NCBI RefSeq assembly: GCF_900099805.1
Contig: NZ_FNDR01000022.1
Coordinates: forward strand, 1-44,695
DNA length: 44,695 nucleotides
From: Variovorax sp. OV700
GTDB lineage: Bacteria; Pseudomonadota; Gammaproteobacteria; Burkholderiales; Burkholderiaceae_C
Direction: 5' to 3'
Made by a program: the position numbers and the translations under genes. How positions within the stretch are numbered: position 1 is the first letter of the stretch; every line of letters starts with the position of its first letter. Below, one piece after another: positions 16,242 through 25,450 of the stretch. Below the pieces are notes generated by a model. The model was given only the letters and a program-made list of their open reading frames with translations. It had not been told where the DNA came from and searched no databases.

Positions 16242-17330
16242 TCAGCCCACACGCTCGCCGTCGAACCATCGCAACAGACCGGTTTCCGGGCCGCAATGGA
16301 TGTACTCGAAGAGCTGGTCGCCAGCGGGAAGCACATAGACCTCATGCCAGGTACGCAGCTGATTGTCCGTACCGTAGCGCTTGTACCGAGATATCGCGGC
16401 TGTGAAGATTGCCGCATGCGTCGCGTGGTTCTCCGCCCAGGCCTCCATGTGGCGCAGCGAAAGAAAATGCCCGAGCGCATGCTCCTCGGGCAGTGGACGC
16501 CCCTGCGTGTCGAACTTGCGCTGCATGCGCAACGAGGCACATCCGGTAGGCAACGGTGATTCGCGCAAGTAGGCCATGCCGTTGTCCAGCGGCTGCCTGA
16601 GATTCTTCTCGTAGTCGGCCAGTTGCTCCTCGTCCATGCGTCCCCACGTATTGGCTGAGCGGATCACGGCCAGATTGTGAGGCGGGGTGATACGCCAGCG
16701 TTCGCCGTACCCAGCACGCCCGGTCTGCTCAACAAGCCCGAAGTCGTCCGGCGCATCCAGGGGATCACGCGCGGCCAGCGGAATGCGGTCGCGCATCGCA
16801 CCGTAGTAGCCACAGTAAGGGGTCGGATAGATCGCCACCTCGTCGCTCGACATCAGACCTGCCGGATAGTCCCGCCAGTAGATGCTCTCCTGGCGTTCAC
16901 GCGGCACGCGCAATATCTCACGCCACACGCCCGTCTTGTCGTGCAGACGCTCATTCGAGGCCCACCACGACTGCAGCACGTCGTCAGAGCGCCAGCGTTC
17001 GAACCGACGCTCGTCAACCCAGTAGGCTGCAATCACGTGATTGCGCAATCCCTGCGCGTCGGTGAAGCGAGCGTGATCAAAGGTCGTCGGCCCGGCAGCA
17101 TGCGACAGCGCACTTTGGGCCCATCGAAAAAAGGCGCTTTGCTCGAGCGCTGCATCGTCCAGGCCTTGCACCGCCAGGAAACCCACGCGCATCTGCATGC
17201 AGTCGGGCGGCAGTTGGAAGGACCAGCGCTGCACTTGGGGAATGAATCCCTCGCGCTTGCGCAAGGGGAATCTGCGATCTGAGGGGCCGTAGGCTTCCGC
17301 CGGCGCGTTCTCGGTGATCTTTGCTGTCAT
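16242..17330 (-). CDS. oxd: Heme-dependent aldoxime dehydratase
   Basis: 362 residues, close to the 350-odd of characterised aldoxime dehydratases such as OxdA and OxdRE, which dehydrate R-CH=NOH to nitriles using ferrous heme. Recognisable family segments are MRVGFLAVQG, GYYGAMRDRIPL, ITPPHNLAVIRSANTW, SLRHMEAWAENHATHAAIF and WHEVYVLPAGDQLFEYIHC. R180, S225, H305 and H329 are my candidates for the known heme-pocket Arg178, Ser219, proximal His299 and distal His320; the match is by eye. It lies 23 bp after the LivF-like ATPase, so it appears to be the last gene of an importer operon, which suggests the importer brings in an aldoxime or its precursor. The nitrilase at 10559 would take the next step. 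Confidence 0.85.
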   Translation of the reverse strand: MTAKITENAPAEAYGPSDRRFPLRKREGFIPQVQRWSFQLPPDCMQMRVGFLAVQGLDDAALEQSAFFRWAQSALSHAAGPTTFDHARFTDAQGLRNHVIAAYWVDERRFERWRSDDVLQSWWASNERLHDKTGVWREILRVPRERQESIYWRDYPAGLMSSDEVAIYPTPYCGYYGAMRDRIPLAARDPLDAPDDFGLVEQTGRAGYGERWRITPPHNLAVIRSANTWGRMDEEQLADYEKNLRQPLDNGMAYLRESPLPTGCASLRMQRKFDTQGRPLPEEHALGHFLSLRHMEAWAENHATHAAIFTAAISRYKRYGTDNQLRTWHEVYVLPAGDQLFEYIHCGPETGLLRWFDGERVG

Positions 17331-17353
17331 ATGGTTTTCTTCAGTAGTGTGAA

Positions 17354-18055
17354 TCAGTGCCCTACGCCAAGCAGCTTCTTCTGCAATGCAGCATCGCTCG
17401 AGAATGCGGAGGTTGTTCCGCTGTAGCGCACGTGTCCTTTCTCAAGCACAACGACCCGGTCAGACACTGCCAGGCAGAATGCCAGGCTCTGCTCGGCCAG
17501 CACCAGGGTCAGCCCAGACCGCTTGAGTTCCCGGATCTGGTCGCGCAGCCGCTGCACGACGATGGGGGCGATCCCTTCCGACGGCTCGTCGAGCAGCAGG
17601 AGGCGAGGGGATGTCATTAGCGAACGCGCAATGGTCAGCATCTGCTGCTGTCCGCCCGACAGCAGCCCGCCTTTGCGAGTCGCGAACTCCTGAAGCTCGG
17701 GAAAGAGCGCATATATGCGTGACAGCGTCCATTCTCCGCGCGCATCCGCGACTCGCAGATTTTCCTCGACGGTCAGATCAGCAAAGATGCGTCGGTCCTC
17801 TGGCACGAGGCTGATGCCCAGCCTCGCAACCTCGAAGCCCGATGTTCGGCCGAGATCGCGGCCGCGGAAGCGCACGCTGCCACCGAGGCGACGCGTCAGG
17901 CCGAGTACGCTGCGCATGGTGGTCGTCTTGCCCATCCCGTTACGGCCGAGCAGGCAGACACACTCACCGTCATAGACATTGAACGTAATGTCAAAGAGAA
18001 TTTGGCTAGAGCCATAGCCCGCCTTGAGCGCAAGAACTTCGAGGATTGGTTCCAT
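17354..18055 (-). CDS. Branched-chain-amino-acid-type ABC ATPase (LivF-like), system A
   Basis: 233 residues. Walker A GRNGMGKTT, signature LLSGGQQQMLTIARSL, Walker B LLLLDEPSEGIAP and the short C-terminus without extra domains define the LivF class. It pairs with the LivG-like ATPase 30 bp upstream. Called Liv-like on family only; ligands of this importer class range over amino acids, amides, urea and aromatic acids. The aldoxime dehydratase gene follows at once. Confidence 0.9.
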   Translation of the reverse strand: MEPILEVLALKAGYGSSQILFDITFNVYDGECVCLLGRNGMGKTTTMRSVLGLTRRLGGSVRFRGRDLGRTSGFEVARLGISLVPEDRRIFADLTVEENLRVADARGEWTLSRIYALFPELQEFATRKGGLLSGGQQQMLTIARSLMTSPRLLLLDEPSEGIAPIVVQRLRDQIRELKRSGLTLVLAEQSLAFCLAVSDRVVVLEKGHVRYSGTTSAFSSDAALQKKLLGVGH

Positions 18056-18085
18056 GATCAGGTAGGTTCGGAGAAGGCCTGTTGG

Positions 18086-18856
18086 TCACTGCAGTTCCGG
18101 TGCCTCGAGCGCGTCGCTCTGGCCGAGATAGACAGCCTGCACCCTCGCATCGGAACGGATCTGCGTCGCTGGCCCACTGGCGATCAAGCGCCCTTTGTCC
18201 AGAACCACGATCACGTCGGCGATCTCGAACACAACATCGATGTCATGTTCAGTGAACAGGAGCGTGATGCCGCGCTGGCGAACCTCGTCGACGATGGCTG
18301 CAACGGCTGTTCGTGTCTCCACCGGCGACATTCCTGCCAGAGGCTCGTCCAGCAACAGCACCTTGGGCGTCTGGGCGACGGCCATGGCCAGCTCGAGCTG
18401 CTTCTGATCGCCGTGCGACATGGTCTTGGCCTGCAGATCCAACGCGTCGCTGAGCTCGAAGCGCGACGCGAGCGCCTGGACGTCCGACTCGAAGAAAGCA
18501 GTTGCCGCGCGCCAGAACGACCAGACGTGACTTCCCTGGCACAACAGTGCGGTCCGGAGGTTCTCCCGCACACTCATTTCACCGAAAACACTTGTGCGCT
18601 GGAAAGTCCTTCCGAACCCGCTGCGTACCCGAGCCTCCGGTGGCAGCGTGGTGATATCGCGGCCCTGAAGGCGGATTGCCCCGCTGGTGGGCACAAGCTT
18701 GCCCGTGATGAGGTTGAACAAGGTCGACTTGCCCGCGCCGTTCGGACCAATCACCGCTGTGATCTTGCCTTCAGGGATGGCAAAGCCCACATCACTCAGT
18801 GCCTTGAAGCCGCTGAAGGTCTTGCTCAGGCCTTCGATCTCGATCAGCACGCTCAT
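18086..18856 (-). CDS. Branched-chain-amino-acid-type ABC ATPase (LivG-like), system A
   Basis: 256 residues with Walker A GPNGAGKST, the LivG-specific signature form MSHGDQKQLELAMA, Walker B VLLLDEPLAGMSP and switch LLFTEHDIDVV. Start ATG at 18856 has a GGAGG site and overlaps the LivM-like stop by 4 bp, so translation is probably coupled. Confidence 0.92.
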   Translation of the reverse strand: MSVLIEIEGLSKTFSGFKALSDVGFAIPEGKITAVIGPNGAGKSTLFNLITGKLVPTSGAIRLQGRDITTLPPEARVRSGFGRTFQRTSVFGEMSVRENLRTALLCQGSHVWSFWRAATAFFESDVQALASRFELSDALDLQAKTMSHGDQKQLELAMAVAQTPKVLLLDEPLAGMSPVETRTAVAAIVDEVRQRGITLLFTEHDIDVVFEIADVIVVLDKGRLIASGPATQIRSDARVQAVYLGQSDALEAPELQ

Positions 18857-19857
18857 TGTGGCCTCCGGAGATCGGCTTCAATATCTGGCGCAGATTGGCC
18901 AACTTTGCTCGCACGCTTGCGCGTCACAACTTCAAGCAGTTGCTGCAGACCGCCTGCCAGGCCCCCGGGGGCGAAGAGGATCAGCGCACCGAGCATCACC
19001 CCGGTCACTGCGGACCAGTACTCAGTAAAGGCGGTAGCCTCCTGATTGATCAACAGCAGCATGGCAGCTCCGAGCACTGGTCCAAGCAACTGATTCATGC
19101 CGCCCAGAACGACCATGTTCAGCGCCTCGGCACCCTTTGTCCAGAACAGATAGTCGGGAAACAGTCCCCGTGCATGGAAAGCGAACAGCGCGCCAGCGAG
19201 TCCCGCCAGCGCACCGGCGATCACGAAGGCCACCAGCTGCACCCTCGGCACCGAGGTACCCAGAAACTGCACCCGCTCCGGATTGAGCTTCGCCGCATTG
19301 AGCAGGGTGCCAAATGGAGAGCGCGCCAGCCGATACAACAGGTACAGGACGGCGCACAGCAGCACGAAGCAGATCCAGTAGAACCAGCGCTGATTGGTCC
19401 ACCCCAGCAGGTTCCCGAACTGCGGCATCGGCAAGCCATTGATTCCCTGATCGCCGCCAGTGAGGTCGTTCCATCGGAAGGCCACCGCCCACACCAGTTG
19501 ACTGAATGCGAGCGTCAACATCGCAAAATAGACCTTCGATCGCCGCACGCACAGCATGCCGAACAGCAACGCGAAGAGCGCCGCCAAGCCCATGCCGATC
19601 AATGTGGCCGGAACGAGCCCGATGCCCCAGCGCATGGCGGCGAGCCCCGCGCCATAGGCGCCGAGGCCGAAGTAAGCGGCATGGCCGAACGACACCATAC
19701 CGCCAAAGCCGACCAGGAGATTCAGACTGACGGCGAACAATGCCCAGATCGCCACCTCGGCACCAAAGTTCAACCAGAGACGGGAGCCGAAAACTCCGAT
19801 GCCGAGCGCCAAAGGAAAAAGGATCAGCGCGAGCGTGGCTTCAATTTGACTCTTCAT
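18853..19857 (-). CDS. Branched-chain-amino-acid-type ABC permease (LivM-like), system A
   Basis: About 334 residues, mostly membrane helices. The LivM core is seen at LNLLVGFGGMVSFGHAAYFG, the loop SPFGTLLNAAKLNPERVQFLG (ATPase contact), and AEALNMVVLGGMNQLLGPVLG. The frame extends to a TTG at 19887, but the ATG at 19857 has an AGG site and gives the normal hydrophobic start. A tail of about 30 residues (KRASKVGQSAPDIEADLR) is longer than typical LivM. Confidence 0.88.
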   Translation of the reverse strand: MKSQIEATLALILFPLALGIGVFGSRLWLNFGAEVAIWALFAVSLNLLVGFGGMVSFGHAAYFGLGAYGAGLAAMRWGIGLVPATLIGMGLAALFALLFGMLCVRRSKVYFAMLTLAFSQLVWAVAFRWNDLTGGDQGINGLPMPQFGNLLGWTNQRWFYWICFVLLCAVLYLLYRLARSPFGTLLNAAKLNPERVQFLGTSVPRVQLVAFVIAGALAGLAGALFAFHARGLFPDYLFWTKGAEALNMVVLGGMNQLLGPVLGAAMLLLINQEATAFTEYWSAVTGVMLGALILFAPGGLAGGLQQLLEVVTRKRASKVGQSAPDIEADLRRPQ

Positions 19858-19879
19858 GATGCACCTGTTTGCGGGAGCA

Positions 19880-20761
19880 CTAGCCAATCCGCCGACCGAG
19901 CAGGCCCTGCGGGCGCAAGGTGAGGGTGATCACCATGAGTGCTGCGACAACGAACAGAGCAAGCTGAGGGAAGAAGTACACGGTGAATGAGTAGGCGATG
20001 CCGTAGACGAGCGAACCCACAAGCGTGCCGGCCAGTGAGCCAAGCCCGCCGATCACCACGATGATGAACAGTACGATGATGATCTCGGAGTCCATGCCTG
20101 GAACGACCGACACCAGCGGCGCCATCAGCGCACCCGACAAGCCGGCGAGGAAGGCCCCCAGCGCGAAGACGCCGGTCTGAATCCAGCGCACGTTCTTGCC
20201 GAGCATCAGCAGCATTTCTCGATCCTGCGACGCAGCGCGAATCAGCTCCCCGATGCGGGTACGGTGCAGCAGGAACCACAAACCGAGCACGATGGTGAAT
20301 CCCACCCCAATGAGCAAAAGGTTGTAGTGGGAAAGCGTCGCACCAGCGAGTTCGAAGGATCCGGACAGCATCGCCGGTCGCATCACAGATTGCTGGTTGA
20401 CCCCCCACACCATCCGCACACAGTCGGCCATTACTAGCACCAGCGAATAGGTGAAGAGGAGCTGAAACAGCTCCTCCTTGCCGTACAGACGTGAGATGAG
20501 CCAGCGTTCCAGGGCTCCACCGATCACCCCTACTGCAACTGATGCGATGAACAGCGCGGCCACGAAGCCGACGCCCGACGCGCCAAGCAGCCGCGCCAGC
20601 GAGGCGAGCAGGAAAGCGCCCAGCATGAACAGACTGCCGTGAGCAAAGTTGAGAATCCCCATCACACCGAAGATGAGCGACAGGCCTGAGGCCGTGACGA
20701 ACAGCGTCATAGCGGTTGTCAGTCCACTGACCAGCTGTGCTGGAACAAAAGAGAGGTCCAT
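19880..20761 (-). CDS. Branched-chain-amino-acid-type ABC permease (LivH-like), system A
   Basis: 293 residues. The helices and loops match LivH: SGLSLIFGVMGILNFAHGSLFML near the N-terminus, the contact loop IGELIRAASQDREMLLMLG, and VVIGGLGSLAGTLVGSLVYG near the end. It is second in the minus-strand operon, 24 bp after the binding protein gene. Confidence 0.92.
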   Translation of the reverse strand: MDLSFVPAQLVSGLTTAMTLFVTASGLSLIFGVMGILNFAHGSLFMLGAFLLASLARLLGASGVGFVAALFIASVAVGVIGGALERWLISRLYGKEELFQLLFTYSLVLVMADCVRMVWGVNQQSVMRPAMLSGSFELAGATLSHYNLLLIGVGFTIVLGLWFLLHRTRIGELIRAASQDREMLLMLGKNVRWIQTGVFALGAFLAGLSGALMAPLVSVVPGMDSEIIIVLFIIVVIGGLGSLAGTLVGSLVYGIAYSFTVYFFPQLALFVVAALMVITLTLRPQGLLGRRIG

Positions 20762-20785
20762 GGCTGCGCTTCCAAATCCAGCTGA

Positions 20786-21979
20786 CTAGTCCATCAGGCC
20801 GCCGACGGCGATGCTGCGGATGTTGGTGAGAACCGGGATTTCCGAGCCGGCGACCTTGGCCGCCTGGCCCCACAAGTGCGACCGATCGGCCTGCTGATCC
20901 TTGGCGCGCATCGTGATCGGCCCTTGCGGCGAAGCAATGGTCAATCCCTTCATCGCTGCTGAAACCTTCAAGGCATCGACTGAGTTGGCCTTCTTGATCG
21001 CCTCGACCAGAAACTGCATGGAGATATAGCCCTGGATGACCCATGAAGAAGGAACGGCCTGCTTGGTGACTTCGCGCACGCGAGCGAGGTATGCCTTGTG
21101 CGCCGGCGATGACTCCCAGTTGTCGGCATCGTAGGTGTTACCCCAAATTCCCACCGGATATTCGTCACGCAGCGCTTTCAACATCTCCACGGATCCCGCC
21201 TCACCGACGGCTACCAGACGCGGCCCGAGTTGCTTGAAGTAGCCAAGCGCGTTGGCCTGTTTGACGAAAGCATCGAAGTTGCCGCAGCAAATCACCGAGA
21301 ACACCGCCTCCGGCTTCGCCGCAAGCTGTGCGGTTACGAAGGCCGTGTAGTCGGACTCGTTGAGCTTGGGCCATTGTTGGTCCACGATCTGCACATCGGG
21401 CACCAGCTTCCGCAGATGCGCTACAAAGACCGTCACTGCGTCACGGCCGTAGGCAAAGTCCGGAGCGATCGTCGCTACTCGTTTGACTTTCATCGAGGCG
21501 ACGATCTCCGCGGCCACTCGGCCCTCGGTGGTCGTGTTTCCGGACGTGCGGAAGATGTAGGGATGCAGCTGATCCGGCGCGGTGAGACGATCGGTCTTGG
21601 GTCCCGGAACGATCGTAACGATCTCGTTCTCTTTGGCGACCTGCGAGATCGCCGTTCCTTCGGCCGAAGTAAAGGTGCCGACGAGAAAATCCACCTTGTC
21701 GCGCAGGATCAGCTCCCGGGCCACCCGCACGGCTTCTTCGGGGCGGGACTTCGTGTCGCGCGGCACGAGTTCGATCTTGCGGCCAAGCACGCCACCACCG
21801 GCATTCACCTGATCTGCGTACAGGCGCGCACCATCCAGGATAGGGGCGCCGAACTGGGCGCCCGCTCCGGAAAGAATCATTGGAACGCCGACCTTGATGG
21901 GTTGGGCGGAGACTTGCGCTGTAGCAGCGGACAGCACGCCTGCTACCAAGAACAGGGACCTCAGAGATTTCGCGAGCAT
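20786..21979 (-). CDS. ABC substrate-binding protein (LivK-like), system A
   Basis: About 397 residues. The ATG at 21979 has a GGAGAAG site and begins a Sec signal peptide (MLAKSLRSLFLVAGVLSAAT, cleavage near SAQPIKVG). The mature part is a type I periplasmic binding fold: PMILSGAGAQFGAPILDGARL, VGTFTSAEGTAISQVAKEN, TIAPDFAYGRDAVT. An upstream in-frame ATG at 22204 would add about 75 residues with no signal-like features. It is the first gene of the operon that ends in aldoxime dehydratase. Ligand unknown; an aldoxime or amino acid derivative is the contextual guess. Confidence 0.9.
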   Translation of the reverse strand: MLAKSLRSLFLVAGVLSAATAQVSAQPIKVGVPMILSGAGAQFGAPILDGARLYADQVNAGGGVLGRKIELVPRDTKSRPEEAVRVARELILRDKVDFLVGTFTSAEGTAISQVAKENEIVTIVPGPKTDRLTAPDQLHPYIFRTSGNTTTEGRVAAEIVASMKVKRVATIAPDFAYGRDAVTVFVAHLRKLVPDVQIVDQQWPKLNESDYTAFVTAQLAAKPEAVFSVICCGNFDAFVKQANALGYFKQLGPRLVAVGEAGSVEMLKALRDEYPVGIWGNTYDADNWESSPAHKAYLARVREVTKQAVPSSWVIQGYISMQFLVEAIKKANSVDALKVSAAMKGLTIASPQGPITMRAKDQQADRSHLWGQAAKVAGSEIPVLTNIRSIAVGGLMD

Positions 21980-22013
21980 GTCTTCTCCAGCGTTTTCGCC
22001 GAATGCCACTGGT

Positions 22014-22032
22014 GGAGAGGCCCATCCTCTCC
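22014..22032 (-). promoter_or_regulatory. Hairpin in leader of system A operon
   Basis: GGAGAGG (22014-22020) and CCTCTCC (22026-22032) form a perfect 7-bp stem with a 5-base loop, 34 bases upstream of the LivK-like start codon. It could be an operator or an RNA structure influencing translation; no U-run follows. Confidence 0.4.
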
Positions 22033-22357
22033 GCATCAGCAATCGAGCGCGGCGTCGCAGTATGTTGATCGGTGCAGGTTGCGCGCAATGCGAATCTGCG
22101 CAATGACACATGCAGCAAACGGCCAAGCGATACAGCGCCAGGTCAGCGCGAGAGGGAGCCTGTTTGGATCTTGCGCTTCGCTCCTGGCCCGAGAGCTTTG
22201 GCAAGGGTGCGAAGTTCGTGATGGACGGCTTAAATGGCTAAAGAGGTCGACGGTGCCAAACGGGGCCGATGGACCTCGAACTCTTGTCTTGATGACAACG
22301 ACTAGGTTGAGCGCAGCCACGGTTGTCACGCTTTTGTCGTTCTACTGAACAGAATGC

Positions 22358-22386
22358 TTGCAGCTATTTTAGAATTGTCCTAGACT
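22358..22386 (+). promoter_or_regulatory. Putative sigma-70 promoter of the aldehyde dehydrogenase operon
   Basis: TTGCAG (22358-22363), a 17-bp spacer and TAGACT (22381-22386) match -35 and -10 elements, placing transcription start near 22393, about 18 bases before the ATG at 22411. The surrounding sequence is more A/T-rich than its neighbours. Confidence 0.45.
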
Positions 22387-22410
22387 TTCAGCCATCGACA
22401 CACAAGAGAC

Positions 22411-23895
22411 ATGCGCATGAAGCGATACCAGCTGTTCATCAACAACGAATGGATCGACCCGGCCTCCGGTGTCTGGTTCGAATCGACCGAGCCCTACTCT
22501 GGCAAAGCGTGGGCCGAGATTCCGAGGGGCGGGGTGGCGGATGTCGAACTCGCGGTACGCGCTGCGCATGACGCGCTTGAAGCACCCGCTTGGCGAGATC
22601 TGACAGCAACGCAGCGCGGCGCCTTGCTGCGCAAGCTTGCTGATCTGGTGAGCCAGAACGTCGAGGTTCTGGCTGAGACCGAGCAGCGCGACAACGGCAA
22701 GCTCATCGCAGAGGTCAGCGGGCAAGTCCAGAACGTTGCGCAGTGGTTCCACTATTACGCGGGCCTGGCAGACAAGGTCCAGGGCGCGGTGGTGCCAATC
22801 AACAAGACCGGCGTCTTCAACTACGTCAAGCACGAACCCCTTGGTGTGGTCGCGGCGATCACGCCTTGGAACTCTCCGCTCGCCCTGACGGTATGGAAGA
22901 TCGCCCCGGCGCTCGCAGCGGGCAACACCATGGTGATCAAGCCTTCGGAGTACACCTCGAGCTCGTTGTTGGAACTGGCTGCCTTGGTGAAGTTGGCGGG
23001 CTTCCCGCCTGGCGTCTTCAACGTCATCACCGGCTTCGGCGCTGAAGTTGGGGAGCCGCTCGTGAGCCACCCCCTGGTGGCCAAGGTGGCCTTCACTGGG
23101 GGCGACGCCGCCGGCCAGAAGATCAACGAGATTGCCGCCAGGGACTTCAAGAAAGTCACGCTCGAACTCGGAGGCAAGTCTGCCAACATCGTGTTTGACG
23201 ACGCGGACCTGGACCAGGCCGTGATGGGCGCGGTGGCTGGCATCTTCGGTGCAGCCGGGCAGACGTGCATGGCCGGCTCGCGGCTTCTGGTACAGCGCGG
23301 CATTCACGACCGCTTCGTTGCAATGCTCATCGATGTGGCAAGCAAAGCCATCGTGGGCGATCCGGCAAAGATGGATACCCAGGTCGGGCCCATCGCTACA
23401 AAAGCCCAGTTCCAGAAAATCCTGGACTACATCGAGATCGCCAAGGACGGCGGCGCCAAGTGCGCGCTCGGCGGCCATGCGCTCACCGGCGAGGGCTACG
23501 GACAAGGCCAGTTCGTGGCACCCACCATCTTCACCGGCGTCACCAACGACATGCGCATTGCGCAGGAAGAAGTCTTCGGGCCCGTGCTCTCGGTGATCCC
23601 TTTCGACGACGAGGCCGATGCGCTGCGCATTGCCAACGACACCCAATTTGGTCTCGCCGCCGGCGTATGGACACAGAACCTGCATCGCGCGTTCCACATG
23701 TCGGACCGGTTGAAGGCTGGCACGGTGTGGGTCAACAACTACCGCGCCACCAGTTTCACCACGCCTTTCGGGGGCTACAAGCGCAGCGGCATCGGGCGCG
23801 AGGGCGGCGTCGACGCGATCAAGGAATACCTGCAAAGCAAGAGCGTCTGGATCACCACGCAACCGTCGCGCACCAACGCGTTCGTGCTCGGCTGA
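22411..23895 (+). CDS. NAD(P)+-dependent aldehyde dehydrogenase
   Basis: 494 residues, full length for the family. Catalytic cysteine C286 in GQTCMAGSR, general base E252 in LELGGKS, oxyanion N154 in TPWNSPL, and cofactor lysine K177 in VIKPSE are present. The cofactor loop reads FTGGDAAGQKI rather than the common FTGS, a small variation. EEVFGPVLSVIPF and a complete C-terminus follow. It resembles the betaine/phenylacetaldehyde class, but the substrate cannot be read. It opens the plus-strand operon with a flavoprotein and second Liv-type importer, and is divergent from the aldoxime dehydratase operon, so aldehydes related to the aldoxime are candidate substrates. A second in-frame ATG at 22417 is an alternative start. 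Confidence 0.92.
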   Translation: MRMKRYQLFINNEWIDPASGVWFESTEPYSGKAWAEIPRGGVADVELAVRAAHDALEAPAWRDLTATQRGALLRKLADLVSQNVEVLAETEQRDNGKLIAEVSGQVQNVAQWFHYYAGLADKVQGAVVPINKTGVFNYVKHEPLGVVAAITPWNSPLALTVWKIAPALAAGNTMVIKPSEYTSSSLLELAALVKLAGFPPGVFNVITGFGAEVGEPLVSHPLVAKVAFTGGDAAGQKINEIAARDFKKVTLELGGKSANIVFDDADLDQAVMGAVAGIFGAAGQTCMAGSRLLVQRGIHDRFVAMLIDVASKAIVGDPAKMDTQVGPIATKAQFQKILDYIEIAKDGGAKCALGGHALTGEGYGQGQFVAPTIFTGVTNDMRIAQEEVFGPVLSVIPFDDEADALRIANDTQFGLAAGVWTQNLHRAFHMSDRLKAGTVWVNNYRATSFTTPFGGYKRSGIGREGGVDAIKEYLQSKSVWITTQPSRTNAFVLG

Positions 23896-23934
23896 CCCCC
23901 AACCCGGCGCTTGAGCGCCACCCCCGGAGACAAC

Positions 23935-25398
23935 ATGAATTCAAAGATGGAAACCGATCTGCTGATCGTCGGCTGTGGCGTCGCGGGCCTCTCGGCCGCG
24001 GTCACCGCCCTGGAAGCGGGCCTCAAGGTCGTCAATCTCGAGCGCTCGGAGGAAGAGCACTTCGGCGGCAACTCGCGCTGGACCGAAGCCTACATGCGCA
24101 TGAAGAATGACTCGGAAGTCTCGGACGACTTCGAAGAGCATTTCGCCCACAACGCTGGCTGGAATATCGATCCCAACGTGCTCAACGCACTGACGGACGA
24201 CGCAGCGCTTCAGCCGGCATTCGCAAAGGCGCATTCGCTGCCCGATCCGGAAGTGATCTCGGCCTTCGCACAGTCGGTGCCATCGACGCTGGCGTGGCTG
24301 AAGGAGCTTGGAATGAAGTTCGGCCCGCAGCCAATCTATCTGTTGACGCAGAACACCACACGCATCGCGGCAATGGGCGGAGGATTGGCGCTGATAGAAA
24401 CCCTGCGCGCGAAGGCACTCGCACTGGGTGGCGAGATTCGCTATCGGACCACTGCGATCGACCTGGTGCGCGGGGAGGAGGGCGCGGTGAATGGCGTGGT
24501 CGCGATCCGTCCCGACGGTGTGCGCGAGGTGCTGCACGCCAAGAGGGTGCTGCTCGCCAGCGGCGGCTTCCAGGGCAACCCCGAAATGATGACCCGCTAC
24601 GTAGGGCTTCGCAGCAAGCACATCCGACCTGTGGCCATCGGCGGCTACTACAACAAGGGCGAAGGCATTCGCATGGCGCTGGATGCCGGCGCGGCGCCCG
24701 CCGGCGAGTACGGTTCGTACCACGCGGAGCCGGTGGATCCACGCTCGAAGATGGCCGAAGCAGTGGTCTTCATCTATCCCTACGGCATCCTGGTCGACAA
24801 GCACGGACACCGTTTCACCGACGAGGCCCCTGGCACGGTGGACGCCCATTACGACAACATCTCACGCTGCATTGCCGATCAACCCGACGGCATCAGCTAC
24901 GTGATTTTCGACGCGAAGGTCGAGGACATCCCGCGCTGGCGAACCAGCATCCGTTCCGATCAGCCCTCCATCAGCGCTCCCACACTGGAAGCACTGGCCG
25001 CCCAGATCGGCGTGCCCGCGGACAGCCTCGCGCGCACCGTGCACGAGTTCAATGCGGCCTGTCCGAAAGACCAGGGCGACTTCGATCCGATGCACGTCGA
25101 CCACCGCGCCACCACTGGTCTGGCGGTGCGAAAGAGCCACTGGTCGCGACCGATCGACAAGGGTCCGTTCCAGGCCTACCCGATCATTTCCACCAACTGC
25201 TTCACCTTCGGAGGCCTCAAGGTCAACAGCGACGCGCAGGTGCTCGACCAGGACGGCCGGGTCATCGCGGGGCTGTATGCCGCAGGCGAAACCATGGGCA
25301 TCTATCACCAGGTCTACACAGGCTCGACCTCGGTGCTCCGAGGCTTGGTCTTCGGCCGCCGCGCGGGCCAGCATGCCGCGGCCACGCAGCCGGCCTGA
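23935..25398 (+). CDS. FAD-dependent dehydrogenase, TcuA / fumarate-reductase flavoprotein type
   Basis: About 487 residues. The FAD-binding Rossmann motif VGCGVAGLSAA is at the N-terminus, and the C-terminal FAD motif is LYAAGETMGIYHQVYTGSTS, followed by VFGRRAG. The catalytic capping domain includes HRFTDEAPG. This pattern is shared by tricarballylate dehydrogenase (TcuA) and soluble fumarate reductase-like proteins, which oxidise or reduce a C-C bond next to carboxylates. TcuA needs the partner TcuB to re-oxidise its FAD; no tcuB-like gene is in the window. The start at 23935 follows GGAGA; an upstream ATG at 23911 lacks homology. Likely the second enzyme in the system B operon. Confidence 0.85.
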   Translation: MNSKMETDLLIVGCGVAGLSAAVTALEAGLKVVNLERSEEEHFGGNSRWTEAYMRMKNDSEVSDDFEEHFAHNAGWNIDPNVLNALTDDAALQPAFAKAHSLPDPEVISAFAQSVPSTLAWLKELGMKFGPQPIYLLTQNTTRIAAMGGGLALIETLRAKALALGGEIRYRTTAIDLVRGEEGAVNGVVAIRPDGVREVLHAKRVLLASGGFQGNPEMMTRYVGLRSKHIRPVAIGGYYNKGEGIRMALDAGAAPAGEYGSYHAEPVDPRSKMAEAVVFIYPYGILVDKHGHRFTDEAPGTVDAHYDNISRCIADQPDGISYVIFDAKVEDIPRWRTSIRSDQPSISAPTLEALAAQIGVPADSLARTVHEFNAACPKDQGDFDPMHVDHRATTGLAVRKSHWSRPIDKGPFQAYPIISTNCFTFGGLKVNSDAQVLDQDGRVIAGLYAAGETMGIYHQVYTGSTSVLRGLVFGRRAGQHAAATQPA

Positions 25399-25450
25399 GC
25401 CGCGCAGCGGCACGAAGATTCCTTACTAAAAAACCTAACGGAGACAAACC

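Larger units (their letters stand above)
21980..22410. other. 431-bp divergent regulatory region between two Liv-type operons
   Basis: No convincing gene lies here; the short open frames are unlike any family. It carries the start regions of both operons, including a perfect hairpin near 22014-22032 on the minus-strand side and a promoter-like sequence near 22358-22386 on the plus side. A shared regulator is plausible. Confidence 0.6.

Noticed and set aside
22369..23862. 497-codon minus-strand frame opposite aldehyde dehydrogenase
   Set aside because: Antisense shadow of a well-conserved gene; no family features.
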